From NCBI RefSeq assembly GCF_016894385.1, contig NZ_CP069812.1, forward strand, positions 3,038,001 through 3,102,000: a DNA stretch of 64,000 nt, in the 5' to 3' direction. Position 1 is the stretch's first letter, and every line of letters begins with the position of its first letter. The stretch is from Cupriavidus oxalaticus. Lineage in GTDB: Bacteria; Pseudomonadota; Gammaproteobacteria; Burkholderiales; Burkholderiaceae. Below, piece by piece: positions 47,662-56,664 of this stretch. The translations under genes and the position numbers were made by a program. Under the pieces are notes generated by a model that was given only the letters and a program-made list of their open reading frames with translations, made no database searches and was not told where the DNA came from.

Positions 47662-48657
47662 TTACTTGAGGAAACGCGCGTCATACAACGCCGTCACGTC
47701 GGGCACCTGGCGGATCACGCCGATGTCCATCAGCACGCCCGCCGCTTCCTTGCTGAAGCTGGCGAGTTCGCCGGCAAAGAACTTCTTGTTGGCCTCGCGA
47801 TCCTGCCAGCGCAGGTAGGCGGCCGACTTGGCGAACTGCTCGCCGGACTGCTTGACCGCGGCGCCCATGATGTCGTTGGCCTTCGCCGGCTCCTTCTGGA
47901 TCATCTCCAGCGCCTCGAAGTAGCTGTCGACCAGCGCCTGTGCCGCCTTGGGGTTGTCCTTCAGCCACTTGGGCGCGCAGCCCAGCGTGTCGGTCACCAT
48001 CGGGTAGTCGAGCGTGGTAGCCAGGATCTTGCCCTTGTCCGGGTTCTGCCGGACGGTGGACAGGTAGGGCTCGTAGGTCATGGCGCCGTCGTTCTGGCCG
48101 GCCACGAAGGCCTGTGCCGCCGCCTGCGGCGACAGCGTCGTGGTCTTGACGTCCTTGAGCGACATGCCGTTTTTCTTCAGCATCCAGGCCAGGCCGAAGT
48201 ACGGTGCGGTGCCCGGCGCATCGACGCCGATGGTCTTGCCCTTCAGGTCGGCGAAGGTCTTGACGTCGCCGCGCACGGCCAGGCCGTCGGCGCCGTAGGA
48301 CTTGTCGAGCTGCACGATCTGGGTGATCGGCACGCCGTTGGCGTTCCAGGCGACATGAGTCTCGACGGTAGTGGCGGCGCACTGGATCGCGCCGGCGGCC
48401 AGCGCCAGGTGGCGGTCCTTCTGCGGGATCATCTTGATGTCGACGTCGACGCCGTTCTTCTTGAAGATGCCGGCCTTGTCGGCCAGCGTCAGCGGCGCGA
48501 AGCCGGTCCAGCCGCTCATGCCGAGCGTGACCTTGGTGGTCTGCGCGTGGCCGGCGCCTGCCATGGTGACTGCCGCGGCAAACAGCGCGGCCTGCATTGC
48601 CTTGCGGCCACGAATCCTGCCTTGAATCCTGCCCTGCATGCGGCTTTCCATCCTCAT
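47662..48657 (-). CDS. ABC transporter periplasmic binding protein (NitT/TauT type), hut-linked
   Basis: A 331-residue binding protein: the signal peptide runs from MRMESRMQGRIQGRIRGRKA to AGAGHA, then TTKVTLGMSGWTGFAPLTLADKAGIF, the typical start of NitT/TauT-type (NMT1/SsuA-like) proteins. The n-region is unusual, with a near-repeated QGRI/RGR pattern encoded by short DNA repeats. ATG 48657 follows AAAGGAG and is preferred to the ATG at 48750, which would include the operator. It is the first gene of the transporter-hutC operon and is likely repressed by HutC. Confidence 0.9.
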   Translation of the reverse strand: MRMESRMQGRIQGRIRGRKAMQAALFAAAVTMAGAGHAQTTKVTLGMSGWTGFAPLTLADKAGIFKKNGVDVDIKMIPQKDRHLALAAGAIQCAATTVETHVAWNANGVPITQIVQLDKSYGADGLAVRGDVKTFADLKGKTIGVDAPGTAPYFGLAWMLKKNGMSLKDVKTTTLSPQAAAQAFVAGQNDGAMTYEPYLSTVRQNPDKGKILATTLDYPMVTDTLGCAPKWLKDNPKAAQALVDSYFEALEMIQKEPAKANDIMGAAVKQSGEQFAKSAAYLRWQDREANKKFFAGELASFSKEAAGVLMDIGVIRQVPDVTALYDARFLK

Positions 48658-48721
48658 CGGTTCGCTCCTTTGGTGTGTCCGTCGACGGCGGGCCATGCTT
48701 GCGGCGCGCTCGTTTTCGGGC

Positions 48722-48750
48722 ATTAAACAATGCCTGTATATACAAGTCAA
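48722..48750 (-). promoter_or_regulatory. Sigma70 promoter with HutC-like operator in its spacer
   Basis: On the minus strand TTGACT (48745-48750) and TTTAAT (48722-48727) are 17 bp apart. The perfect palindrome TGTATATACA (48735-48744) occupies the upstream part of the spacer. A bound HutC dimer would block RNA polymerase at the transporter-hutC operon. Confidence 0.75.
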
Positions 48751-48886
48751 TGTAGGGCTTCCACCGAGGGAGCAGACATCACATCCGGCAGGAATCGGCG
48801 CTGCGGCGCGGATGTATCAACCACTACAACGGTGCCTCGGCTTGCCTCGGGTGCAGGAAGCACCGCGTTGGCGCATCGAAAGTGTT

Positions 48887-48900
48887 GCTGTATAGACAGG
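48887..48900. promoter_or_regulatory. Distal HutC-like operator
   Basis: GCTGTATAGACAGG is the exact reverse complement of the operator in front of hutH. It lies about 145 bp upstream of the transporter promoter, in a 319-bp gap (48658-48976) that holds no gene, and may serve as an auxiliary site. Confidence 0.55.
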
Positions 48901-48976
48901 ATCGAAGTGACGCCAGGATAAGCAAACCCCGCGCCAGGGCCCGGGGTGCGACCGCAGGCGCGATCAGGCGTCGCGG

Positions 48977-49981
48977 TCAGGCTTCGAAAAAGGAGGCGAC
49001 CGTGGGAAAACGCAGCCGCAGCCGCAGTTCGCGCTTCAGGCGGCGGTTGTCGAGCCGGCGCGACTCGCTCATGAAGCTCAACAGCGTCTGATCGATCACT
49101 TCGCGCGCCTGGCCGCGCGTGATGCGCGGCGGGCGCGGCAGGCCGCGGCGGTCGGCCACCAGGTCGAAGTAGTCGGCCATGCGCAGCTCGGTATCGTCGC
49201 TGGCATGGACCACTCGCTGCGGGCGGCCACGGAACAGCGCGGCGACCATGATGCGGGCGAGGTCGTCGGCGTGGATATGGCTGGTATAGACGTCGTCCTG
49301 CGGCACCAGTGCGGGCGTACCGCGCTTGAGCCGGGCCACCGGCAGCCGCTCGGCGGCATAGATGCCCGGGATGCGCACGATGCTGGTGCGCCAGCCGGCA
49401 GCGCGGCCAAAGGCGCGCACGGCGCCCTCGGCGGCCACGCGGCGGCGCGCGCGCGCCGTCTGCGGACGCACGGCATGGAATTCCGACACCCGCGCGCCCT
49501 GCCGGTCGCCGTAGACCCCCGAGGTGCTGGCGTAGACAAACGCAGGGCGGCGAAGGCCCCGGTCGGGTAGAATGGCGGGCTCGCCGCCAGGCGTGCCGCC
49601 CTGCCGCCAGGCCTTGCGGCGCAAGGCGGCGAGCAAGGCACGCGTACGCGGATCGCCCTCGCCCTGAGCGGGCGGCGGCGCCAGGTCCAGCACCTGCGTG
49701 GCCAGCCCTCGCAGCCGCGCCAGCGTCACCGGCCGGTCCAGGTCGGCCACCAGCGGCACCGCGCCGGCGCCGCGCAGTTCGGCGCGGCGCGCCGGCTGCG
49801 ACGTGACGGCAAACACGCGCATGCGCGACGACAGGATTCGCAGGCAGCGCGTCCCCACATCCCCGCACCCGACGATCAACAGGCGCGGACGACCCAGCCG
49901 GCGGCTGGGGACCGGCAAAACTGGTAAAGCCGGCAGGAGCGGGAGGCGCGAGGGCTGCAGCATCGACTGAATTTGGCTCAT
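48977..49981 (-). CDS. NAD-dependent epimerase/dehydratase-like SDR protein
   Basis: A 334-residue extended short-chain dehydrogenase. The Rossmann motif LLIVGCGDVGTRCLRIL is near residues 34-50; the YASTSGVYGD block and HIHADDLARIMVAAL follow the pattern of atypical epimerases related to YeeZ. The usual Tyr-X3-Lys catalytic pair is not evident, so activity is uncertain. ATG 49979-49981 is used; an internal ATG (MLQPSRL) six codons later is possible. It is divergent from the ferredoxin reductase with only 9 bp between start codons. Confidence 0.78.
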   Translation of the reverse strand: MSQIQSMLQPSRLPLLPALPVLPVPSRRLGRPRLLIVGCGDVGTRCLRILSSRMRVFAVTSQPARRAELRGAGAVPLVADLDRPVTLARLRGLATQVLDLAPPPAQGEGDPRTRALLAALRRKAWRQGGTPGGEPAILPDRGLRRPAFVYASTSGVYGDRQGARVSEFHAVRPQTARARRRVAAEGAVRAFGRAAGWRTSIVRIPGIYAAERLPVARLKRGTPALVPQDDVYTSHIHADDLARIMVAALFRGRPQRVVHASDDTELRMADYFDLVADRRGLPRPPRITRGQAREVIDQTLLSFMSESRRLDNRRLKRELRLRLRFPTVASFFEA

Positions 49982-49990
49982 AGACCGATT

Positions 49991-51049
49991 ATGGCTTATC
50001 AAGTAACCGTCATGCCCAGTGGCCACAAGTTCGAAGTGGCCACGGACGAAACCATCCTCGGCGCGGCCCTGCGCCACAGCATCGGCCTGCCTTACGGCTG
50101 CAAGAACGGCGCCTGCGGCTCGTGCAAGGGCCGCGTGCTGGAGGGCACCATCGTGCAGGGCGACCACGCCCCCGCCGCGCTGACCGCGCAGGAAAAGACC
50201 GAGGGCCGCGCGCTGTTCTGCTGCGCCAACGCATCGTCCGACATTACCATCGAATGCCGCGAAGTCCACGGCGCCGGCGACATCCCGATCAAGAAGGTGC
50301 CGTGCCGCGTGACCTCGCTGGAACGCCTGGCCGACGACGTGATCGCCATCAAGCTGCAGCTGCCGGCGACCGAGCGCATGCAGTACCTGGCCGGCCAGTA
50401 CGTGGAATTCCTGCTGCGCGACGGCAAGCGCCGCAGCTATTCGATCGCCACGCCGCCGCACGAGGACGGCCCGATCGAGCTGCATATCCGCCATATGCCG
50501 GGCGGCGCCTTCACCGACTACGTCTTCGGCGCCAAGGAAGGCGCCCCGGCGATGAAGGAACGCGACATCCTGCGCTTCGAAGGCCCGCTGGGCAGCTTCT
50601 TCCTGCGCGAGGAATCGCAAGCCCCGATCATCCTGCTGGCTTCCGGCACCGGCTTCGCCCCGATCAAGGCCATCGTCGAGCATGCCGCCTACACCGGTAT
50701 CACGCGCCCGATGACGCTGTACTGGGGCGGCCGCCGGCCCAAGGACCTGTACATGCACGCGCTCGCCGAGCAATGGGCGCGCGACCTGCCCAACTTCAAG
50801 TACGTGCCGGTGGTGTCCGACGCGCTGCCCGAAGACAACTGGCAGGGCCGCAGCGGCTTCGTCCACCAGGCCGTGATCGCCGACCATCCCGACATGTCGG
50901 GCCACGAGGTCTACGCCTGCGGCGCGCCGGTGATGATCAACGCCGCGCGCGGCGACTTCACGCGCCAGTGCAAGCTGCACGAAGACGCGTTCTTTGCCGA
51001 CTCGTTCACCTCCGAGGCCGACATGCACCCGGCCACGCCGGCAGCCTGA
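49991..51049 (+). CDS. 2Fe-2S ferredoxin / FAD-NAD(P)H reductase fusion (CDP-6-deoxyglucose-type)
   Basis: A 352-residue three-domain electron-transfer protein: an N-terminal plant-type [2Fe-2S] domain (YGCKNGACGSCKGRVL and the later FCC), an FAD-binding barrel (RRSYSIATPP) and an NAD-binding domain (ILLASGTGFAPIKAIVE, ending with YACGAPVMI). Such proteins reduce oxygenases or dehydratases; annotation as CDP-6-deoxy-delta-3,4-glucoseen reductase is usual but probably not literal. The start ATG 49991 has no clear ribosome site. The partner enzyme is not evident in the window. Confidence 0.88.
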   Translation: MAYQVTVMPSGHKFEVATDETILGAALRHSIGLPYGCKNGACGSCKGRVLEGTIVQGDHAPAALTAQEKTEGRALFCCANASSDITIECREVHGAGDIPIKKVPCRVTSLERLADDVIAIKLQLPATERMQYLAGQYVEFLLRDGKRRSYSIATPPHEDGPIELHIRHMPGGAFTDYVFGAKEGAPAMKERDILRFEGPLGSFFLREESQAPIILLASGTGFAPIKAIVEHAAYTGITRPMTLYWGGRRPKDLYMHALAEQWARDLPNFKYVPVVSDALPEDNWQGRSGFVHQAVIADHPDMSGHEVYACGAPVMINAARGDFTRQCKLHEDAFFADSFTSEADMHPATPAA

Positions 51050-51119
51050 CCGCGGCCGGCAAGCCGTTCCGCCCGCCGTTCCCTCAGCGCAACAATGCCC
51101 GGGCCTGCCAAAATTCGTT

Positions 51120-51148
51120 TTGACACCCGGGCACATGCGCCTTATATT
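51120..51148 (+). promoter_or_regulatory. Near-consensus sigma70 promoter of the leader ORF/argD-like unit
   Basis: A perfect TTGACA (51120-51125) and TATATT (51143-51148) are 17 bp apart. The start of transcription would fall at about 51154-51156, the first base of the leader ORF's ATG, so that mRNA would be leaderless. Confidence 0.8.
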
Positions 51149-51155
51149 TGCCCGC

Positions 51156-51224
51156 ATGCATACGACCTTCAACCGACGCCGCAGCTTCCGTACGTCGCTC
51201 CCCACCGGGGTGCCGCGCGGCTGA
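51156..51224 (+). CDS. Arg-rich leader peptide (22 aa), putative attenuator ORF
   Basis: A 22-codon ORF starting at ATG 51156 reads MHTTFNRRRSFR and ends with VPRG before TGA. Five of 22 residues are Arg, three of them consecutive (codons cga cgc cgc). No ribosome site precedes it, but the strong promoter puts the transcript start at the ATG, so leaderless translation is likely. A terminator begins 28 nt after its stop and the ArgD-like gene follows. This layout matches amino-acid leader-peptide attenuation, with arginine as the presumed signal. It is not in a family I can name. Confidence 0.65.
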   Translation: MHTTFNRRRSFRTSLPTGVPRG

Positions 51225-51252
51225 CCGTCGACTGCGTCTGTTCAGGTCAACG

Positions 51253-51287
51253 AGCCACGGGCAACCCCCGTGGCTTTTTGTTTTTTG
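51253..51287 (+). terminator. Intrinsic terminator (attenuator) ahead of the ArgD-like gene
   Basis: The stem AGCCACGGG (51253-51261)/CCCGTGGCT (51267-51275) is followed by T5-G-T6. The alternative pairing of TGACC (51222-51226, including the leader stop) with GGTCA (51245-51249), extended by GGCT (51219-51222) to AGCC (51253-51256), would compete with it. It lies inside the transcription unit, 66 bp before the aminotransferase start. Confidence 0.85.
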
Positions 51288-51352
51288 CTGCTTTTTTGCT
51301 TGCTCCCCTAGCCCGTCCGTCCATCGTTTAAAGCCGACCCCTGGAGTCCGCC

Positions 51353-52540
<1,188 letters not shown>

Positions 52541-52541
52541 C

Positions 52542-52565
52542 AAAAAAGCCTCGCGTAAGCGAGGC
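52542..52565 (-). terminator. Terminator for the leftward liv operon
   Basis: GCCTCGC/GCGAGGC (52548-52554 and 52559-52565) with a GTAA loop is followed on the minus strand by T6. It lies just beyond the argD stop, past the repeat element, and would end transcripts coming from livF. Confidence 0.7.
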
Positions 52566-52602
52566 GTGAGGGCTGCTACAAACCTTGCACACTGGCAGGT
52601 TT

Positions 52603-52755
52603 GCTCCCCTCTCCCGCTTGCGGGAGAGGGGCCGGGGGAGAGGGCCGGAGAGTCAAAGGCTGACGCCCGTGGGTCTAGAACCGTTGGCTTCGCTTGGCGT
52701 GGTGCCTTGCTAGCCCACCCCTCACCCCAACCCTCTCCCCATGAGGAGAGGGAGA
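52603..52755. repeat. Bipartite GC-rich inverted repeat, copy 3
   Basis: The first unit (52603-52646) has CTCTCCCGC-loop-GCGGGAGAG; the facing unit (about 52714-52755) is more diverged (CCCTCTCCCCATGAGGAGAGGG). It lies in the convergent gap between argD and livF. The rest of that 281-bp gap shows no gene. Confidence 0.8.
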
Positions 52756-52821
52756 ACACCTTGCTTAAGCTAGCGCGGGCGACTTTGGTGCACCCAAAAC
52801 CGCTCGCTCTTTCTAGCGCCT

Positions 52822-53538
52822 TTACTCACCCAAATAGGCGGCACGCACCTTGGGATCGTCCAGCATCTGCTTGGCTTCCCCGCTCATCGTGATCAGGCCC
52901 GACTCCATCACGTAGCCGCGATGCGCCGCCTGCAGCGCCAGGCGCGCGTTCTGCTCGACCAGCAGCACGGTCACGCCCTGTGCCGAGATGTCGCGCACGA
53001 CCTCGAAGATCTTCTCGACCATGATCGGCGACAGGCCCATCGAGGGCTCGTCCAGCAGCAGCAGCCTGGGCTGGCTCATCAGCGCGCGCGCCATGGCCAG
53101 CATCTGCTGCTCGCCGCCGGACATGGTGCCCGCCAGCTGGTTGGCCCGCTCCTTCAGGCGCGGGAAGATGCCGAACATGCGGTCGATATCATCCTTGATG
53201 CCGGCCTCGTCGTTGCGGGTGTAGGCCCCCATCTGCAGGTTCTCGGTGATGGTCATGCGCGCGAACACGCCGCGGCCTTCCGGCACCATCGCCAGCCCCT
53301 GCTTGAGCAGCGCGTAGCTGGGCACGCCCTTGATCGACTTGCCCATGTACTCCACGTCGCCGCCGGCCCAGCCCTGCAGGCCGGTGATGGCCTTCATGGT
53401 GGTGGTCTTGCCGGCGCCGTTGGCGCCGATCAGCGTCACCAGCTCGCCGTCTTGGATCTCGAGGTCGATGCCCTTGACGGCCTGGATGCCGCCGTAGGCC
53501 ACCTTCAGGCCGGAAATCTTCAGTACTGTCTGTGTCAT
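52822..53538 (-). CDS. livF: Branched-chain amino acid ABC transporter ATPase LivF
   Basis: A 238-residue ATPase with Walker A GANGAGKTT, LSGGEQQ-type signature (MSGGEQQML), Walker B LLLLDEPSMGLSP and the LivF C-terminus ending AYLGE. It pairs with LivG to power uptake of Leu/Ile/Val or related compounds. ATG 53536-53538 follows GGAGGACA and is 17 nt after livG. It is the last gene of the operon. Confidence 0.96.
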   Translation of the reverse strand: MTQTVLKISGLKVAYGGIQAVKGIDLEIQDGELVTLIGANGAGKTTTMKAITGLQGWAGGDVEYMGKSIKGVPSYALLKQGLAMVPEGRGVFARMTITENLQMGAYTRNDEAGIKDDIDRMFGIFPRLKERANQLAGTMSGGEQQMLAMARALMSQPRLLLLDEPSMGLSPIMVEKIFEVVRDISAQGVTVLLVEQNARLALQAAHRGYVMESGLITMSGEAKQMLDDPKVRAAYLGE

Positions 53539-53555
53539 GTCTTGTCCTCCCGCCA

Positions 53556-54332
53556 TCAGTGCGCCGATGCGCCGAGGTAAGCCTCGATCACGGCCGGGTT
53601 GTTCTGCACCTCGTGCGGCAGGCCCTGGGCAATCACCTTGCCGTAGTCCAGCACCGTCAGGCGGTTGCACAGCCCCATCACCAGCTTCACGTCGTGCTCG
53701 ATCAGCAGGATGGTCCTGCCGTCGTGCCTGATCTTGTCGAGCAGCCCGCGCAGCTCGACCTTCTCGGTCGCGTTCATGCCCGCGGCCGGTTCGTCCAGCG
53801 CCAGCAGCTTGGGCTCGGTCGCCAGTGCGCGGGCGATCTCCAGCCGGCGCTGGTGGCCGTACGACAGGTTGCGCGCGGTGAAGTTGGCGTACTTGCCGAT
53901 GCCGACATAGTCGAGCAGGTCATGCGCCATGTCTTCGATGCCCTCTTCCTCGCGGCGCACCGAAGGCGGGCGGAAGATCGCACCGAACACGCCGGCCTTG
54001 GAGCGCACGTGGCGCCCGACCATGACGTTCTCGAGCGCGGTCATGTCGCCGAACAGGCGGATGTTCTGGAACGTGCGCGCGATGCCGGCCTTGGCCACCT
54101 CATGCACCGCAGTCGGCTGGTAGGGCTTGCCGCCGAGCACGAACTCGCCCGAATCCGGCGTGTACAGGCCGGTGATCACGTTGAAGAACGTGGTCTTGCC
54201 GGCGCCGTTGGGGCCGATCAGGCCATAGATCTCGCCCGGATTGATCTGCAGGCCCACCTCGGACAGCGCCTGCAGGCCGCCGAAACGCTTGTTGACCCCC
54301 TGAACCGACAGGAGGAAATCGTTGTTGCTCAT
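53556..54332 (-). CDS. livG: Branched-chain amino acid ABC transporter ATPase LivG
   Basis: A 258-residue ATPase with Walker A GPNGAGKTT, ARTFQNIRLFGDMTALENVMVGRH (LivG signature), LSYGHQRRLEIARAL and Walker B LLALDEPAAGMN. The start ATG 54330-54332 follows AGGAGGACA and lies 13 nt after livM. Confidence 0.96.
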   Translation of the reverse strand: MSNNDFLLSVQGVNKRFGGLQALSEVGLQINPGEIYGLIGPNGAGKTTFFNVITGLYTPDSGEFVLGGKPYQPTAVHEVAKAGIARTFQNIRLFGDMTALENVMVGRHVRSKAGVFGAIFRPPSVRREEEGIEDMAHDLLDYVGIGKYANFTARNLSYGHQRRLEIARALATEPKLLALDEPAAGMNATEKVELRGLLDKIRHDGRTILLIEHDVKLVMGLCNRLTVLDYGKVIAQGLPHEVQNNPAVIEAYLGASAH

Positions 54333-54345
54333 GTTGTCCTCCTGG

Positions 54346-55503
54346 TCAGAAACGGCCCACGCTGCCCGCACGGCGCACCACCGGGCGGTCTTCCTTGCGC
54401 GGCGACGGCCAGATGCCTGCCGGGCGATACAGCATGACGCCAACCAGGGCCAGGCCGAACAGCAGCTGGCGCAGCACTTCGGCATCGACGATCACCTGGC
54501 CGAACAGGCCGGTCTGCAGCGGCTCGGCGACCACGCGCAGCAGCTCCTGGAAGCCCACCAGCAGGATGCCGCCCAGGATCACGCCCGGGATATGGCCCAT
54601 GCCGCCGAGCACCACGATGGCCAGCACGTAGATCGACTCCCACAGCGTGAACGATTCCGGCGACACGAAGCCCTGGAACGCGCCGAACACCGCGCCCGAG
54701 GCGCCGCCGAACGACGCGCCCATGGCGAAGGCCAGCAGCTTCATGTTGCGGGTATTGATGCCCATCGCCTTGGCGGCGATCTCGTCTTCACGGATGGCGA
54801 CCCAGGCACGGCCGATGCGCGAGGTCTGCAGGCGCAGGCACACGAACACGATCACGATGACCAGGAACACCAGCAGGTAGTAGTACATGAACACCGGCGT
54901 GAACTTCAGCCCGAAGATCTCGTGCGACTTGGAGAAGTCGAAGCCGAAGATATGGACCGGGTCCACCGCGGTGATGCCCTTGGGCCCGTTGGTGATGTTG
55001 ATCGGGCGGTCCAGGTTGTTCATGAAGATCCGGATGATCTCGCCGAAGCCCAGCGTCACGATGGCGAGATAGTCGCCGCGCAGCTTGAGCGTCGGCGCCC
55101 CCAGCAGCACGCCGAAGGTGGCGGCCACCAGGATCGCGATCGGCAACACGAACCACATCGACAGGTGCAGGCCGGTGGGGAACAACTGCTGGATCCACTC
55201 GAACTGGTTCGCCAGGTGGGGCGAGCCAAGCAGCGCCATCATGTACGCGCCCACCGCGTAGAACGCGATATAGCCCAGGTCGAGCAGGCCGGCAAAGCCC
55301 ACCACGATGTTCAGGCCCAGCGCCAGCATGATGTACAGCAGCGCGAAGTCCAGCACGCGGACCCAGTAGTTGCCGCCCAGCGCCTGGACGAAGAACGGTG
55401 CGCACAGGGCGACCACCAGGAAGCCGATCAGCGCCGCCATCGTCTTGGTGGGCACCTTGGTCGGTGCGGCGACAGCGGCCGCAGTTGGAATCGGAGCACT
55501 CAT
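54346..55503 (-). CDS. livM: Branched-chain amino acid ABC transporter permease LivM
   Basis: A 385-residue permease. An Ala/Pro-rich N-terminus leads into about eight to ten helices with the LivM motifs GYIAFYAVGAYMMALL and TLGFGEIIRIFMNNL and the coupling region GRAWVAIREDEIAAKAMGIN. The C-terminus extends past the last helix by about 20 basic residues. It lies between livH (13 nt) and livG. Confidence 0.95.
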   Translation of the reverse strand: MSAPIPTAAAVAAPTKVPTKTMAALIGFLVVALCAPFFVQALGGNYWVRVLDFALLYIMLALGLNIVVGFAGLLDLGYIAFYAVGAYMMALLGSPHLANQFEWIQQLFPTGLHLSMWFVLPIAILVAATFGVLLGAPTLKLRGDYLAIVTLGFGEIIRIFMNNLDRPINITNGPKGITAVDPVHIFGFDFSKSHEIFGLKFTPVFMYYYLLVFLVIVIVFVCLRLQTSRIGRAWVAIREDEIAAKAMGINTRNMKLLAFAMGASFGGASGAVFGAFQGFVSPESFTLWESIYVLAIVVLGGMGHIPGVILGGILLVGFQELLRVVAEPLQTGLFGQVIVDAEVLRQLLFGLALVGVMLYRPAGIWPSPRKEDRPVVRRAGSVGRF

Positions 55504-55516
55504 GGATTTGCTCTCC

Positions 55517-56452
55517 TCAGGCGCGGTCCGCCACGCGTTCGCCCATGATGCCGGACGGACGGAAGACGAGCACGGTGATCAGTACGATAAAGGCAAAGAC
55601 ATCCTGGTAGTTGGAACCGAAGACGCCATTGGTCAGGTCGCCGATATAGCCGGCGCCGAGCGCTTCGATCAGGCCCAGCAGCATGCCGCCGACCATGGCG
55701 CCCGCCAGGTTGCCGATGCTGCCCAGCACCGCGGCGGTGAACGCCTTCAGGCCGGGGATGAAGCCCATGTAGAAGTGGGCATTGCCGTAGTTGGTGGCCA
55801 TCATCACACCGGCCAGCGCCGCCAGCGTCGCGCCGATCATGAAGGTGGCGGAGATGACGAAGTTCGGGTTCACGCCCATCAGGCCGGCCACCCTCTGGTT
55901 CTCGGCGGTGGCGCGCATGGCGCGGCCAAGCTTGGTACGGTTGACCAGTGCGAGCAGGCCCGACATGACCATCACGGCCAGGCCGATGATGACCATCTCC
56001 TTGCCGGTAATGGTGGCACCGGTCGTACCGATGTCGATCGGCTCCGCCGGCAGCAGCTGCGGGAAGGTCAGCGGGTTGCGCGACCAGATCAGCATGCCGA
56101 TCGTCTGCAGGACGATGGAGACACCGATCGCGGTGATCAGCGGGGCGAGCCGCGGCGCATTGCGCAAGGGCCGGTAGGCGATCCGCTCGATGGAAAACGA
56201 AAGTACAGCACAAACCGGCATGGCGATCAGCGTGGCGATCACCAGCGTCAGCCATTCTGGCAGGCCGGGGGCAAACTTCTGCAGCCCGAGAATCGCTGAC
56301 AGGGCGGTCAGCGCGCCGATCATCAGCACATCGCCGTGGGCGAAGTTGATGATCCCCAGAATGCCGTAGACCATGGTGTAGCCCAGTGCGATCAGCGCGT
56401 AGATGCTGCCGAGCACCAGACCGTTCACGATCTGCTGGATAAAGATATCCAT
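55517..56452 (-). CDS. livH: Branched-chain amino acid ABC transporter permease LivH
   Basis: A 311-residue permease with about eight helices and the LivH motifs LIALGYTMVYGILGIINFAHGDVLMIGA and the coupling loop LGRAMRATAENQRVAGLMGVN. It is the first permease of livHMGF and is preceded by a 212-bp gap holding a terminator-like hairpin that separates it from the binding protein gene. Confidence 0.96.
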   Translation of the reverse strand: MDIFIQQIVNGLVLGSIYALIALGYTMVYGILGIINFAHGDVLMIGALTALSAILGLQKFAPGLPEWLTLVIATLIAMPVCAVLSFSIERIAYRPLRNAPRLAPLITAIGVSIVLQTIGMLIWSRNPLTFPQLLPAEPIDIGTTGATITGKEMVIIGLAVMVMSGLLALVNRTKLGRAMRATAENQRVAGLMGVNPNFVISATFMIGATLAALAGVMMATNYGNAHFYMGFIPGLKAFTAAVLGSIGNLAGAMVGGMLLGLIEALGAGYIGDLTNGVFGSNYQDVFAFIVLITVLVFRPSGIMGERVADRA

Positions 56453-56605
56453 GAAAACTCCTGCTTCAGTCCCGGATCTGACGGCATGGTATGGCTGCCA
56501 GAGGGACCATGATGTGTGATGGGTAACGTTGCTGAGGTTGGATTGCTGGTAAGCAGCCTGCCATGCTCCATCCAGGGTAAGGATGCTTCTACATTAGGCG
56601 AGGCT

Positions 56606-56643
56606 AAAAAGAACGGCACCGCAAAATACTCACGGTGCCGTTC
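56606..56643 (-). terminator. Intercistronic terminator between the binding protein and livH
   Basis: GAACGGCACCG (56611-56621) pairs with CGGTGCCGTTC (56633-56643), an 11-bp perfect stem, followed on the minus strand by T5. Partial read-through would make much more binding protein than membrane subunits. Confidence 0.85.
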
Positions 56644-56664
56644 GGACGGGCCGGTAAGCCCGGA

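Noticed and set aside
50994..51224. 76-aa ORF ending with the leader peptide
   Set aside because: It overlaps the ferredoxin reductase C-terminus and would start before the promoter; only its last 22 codons fall after the predicted start site.
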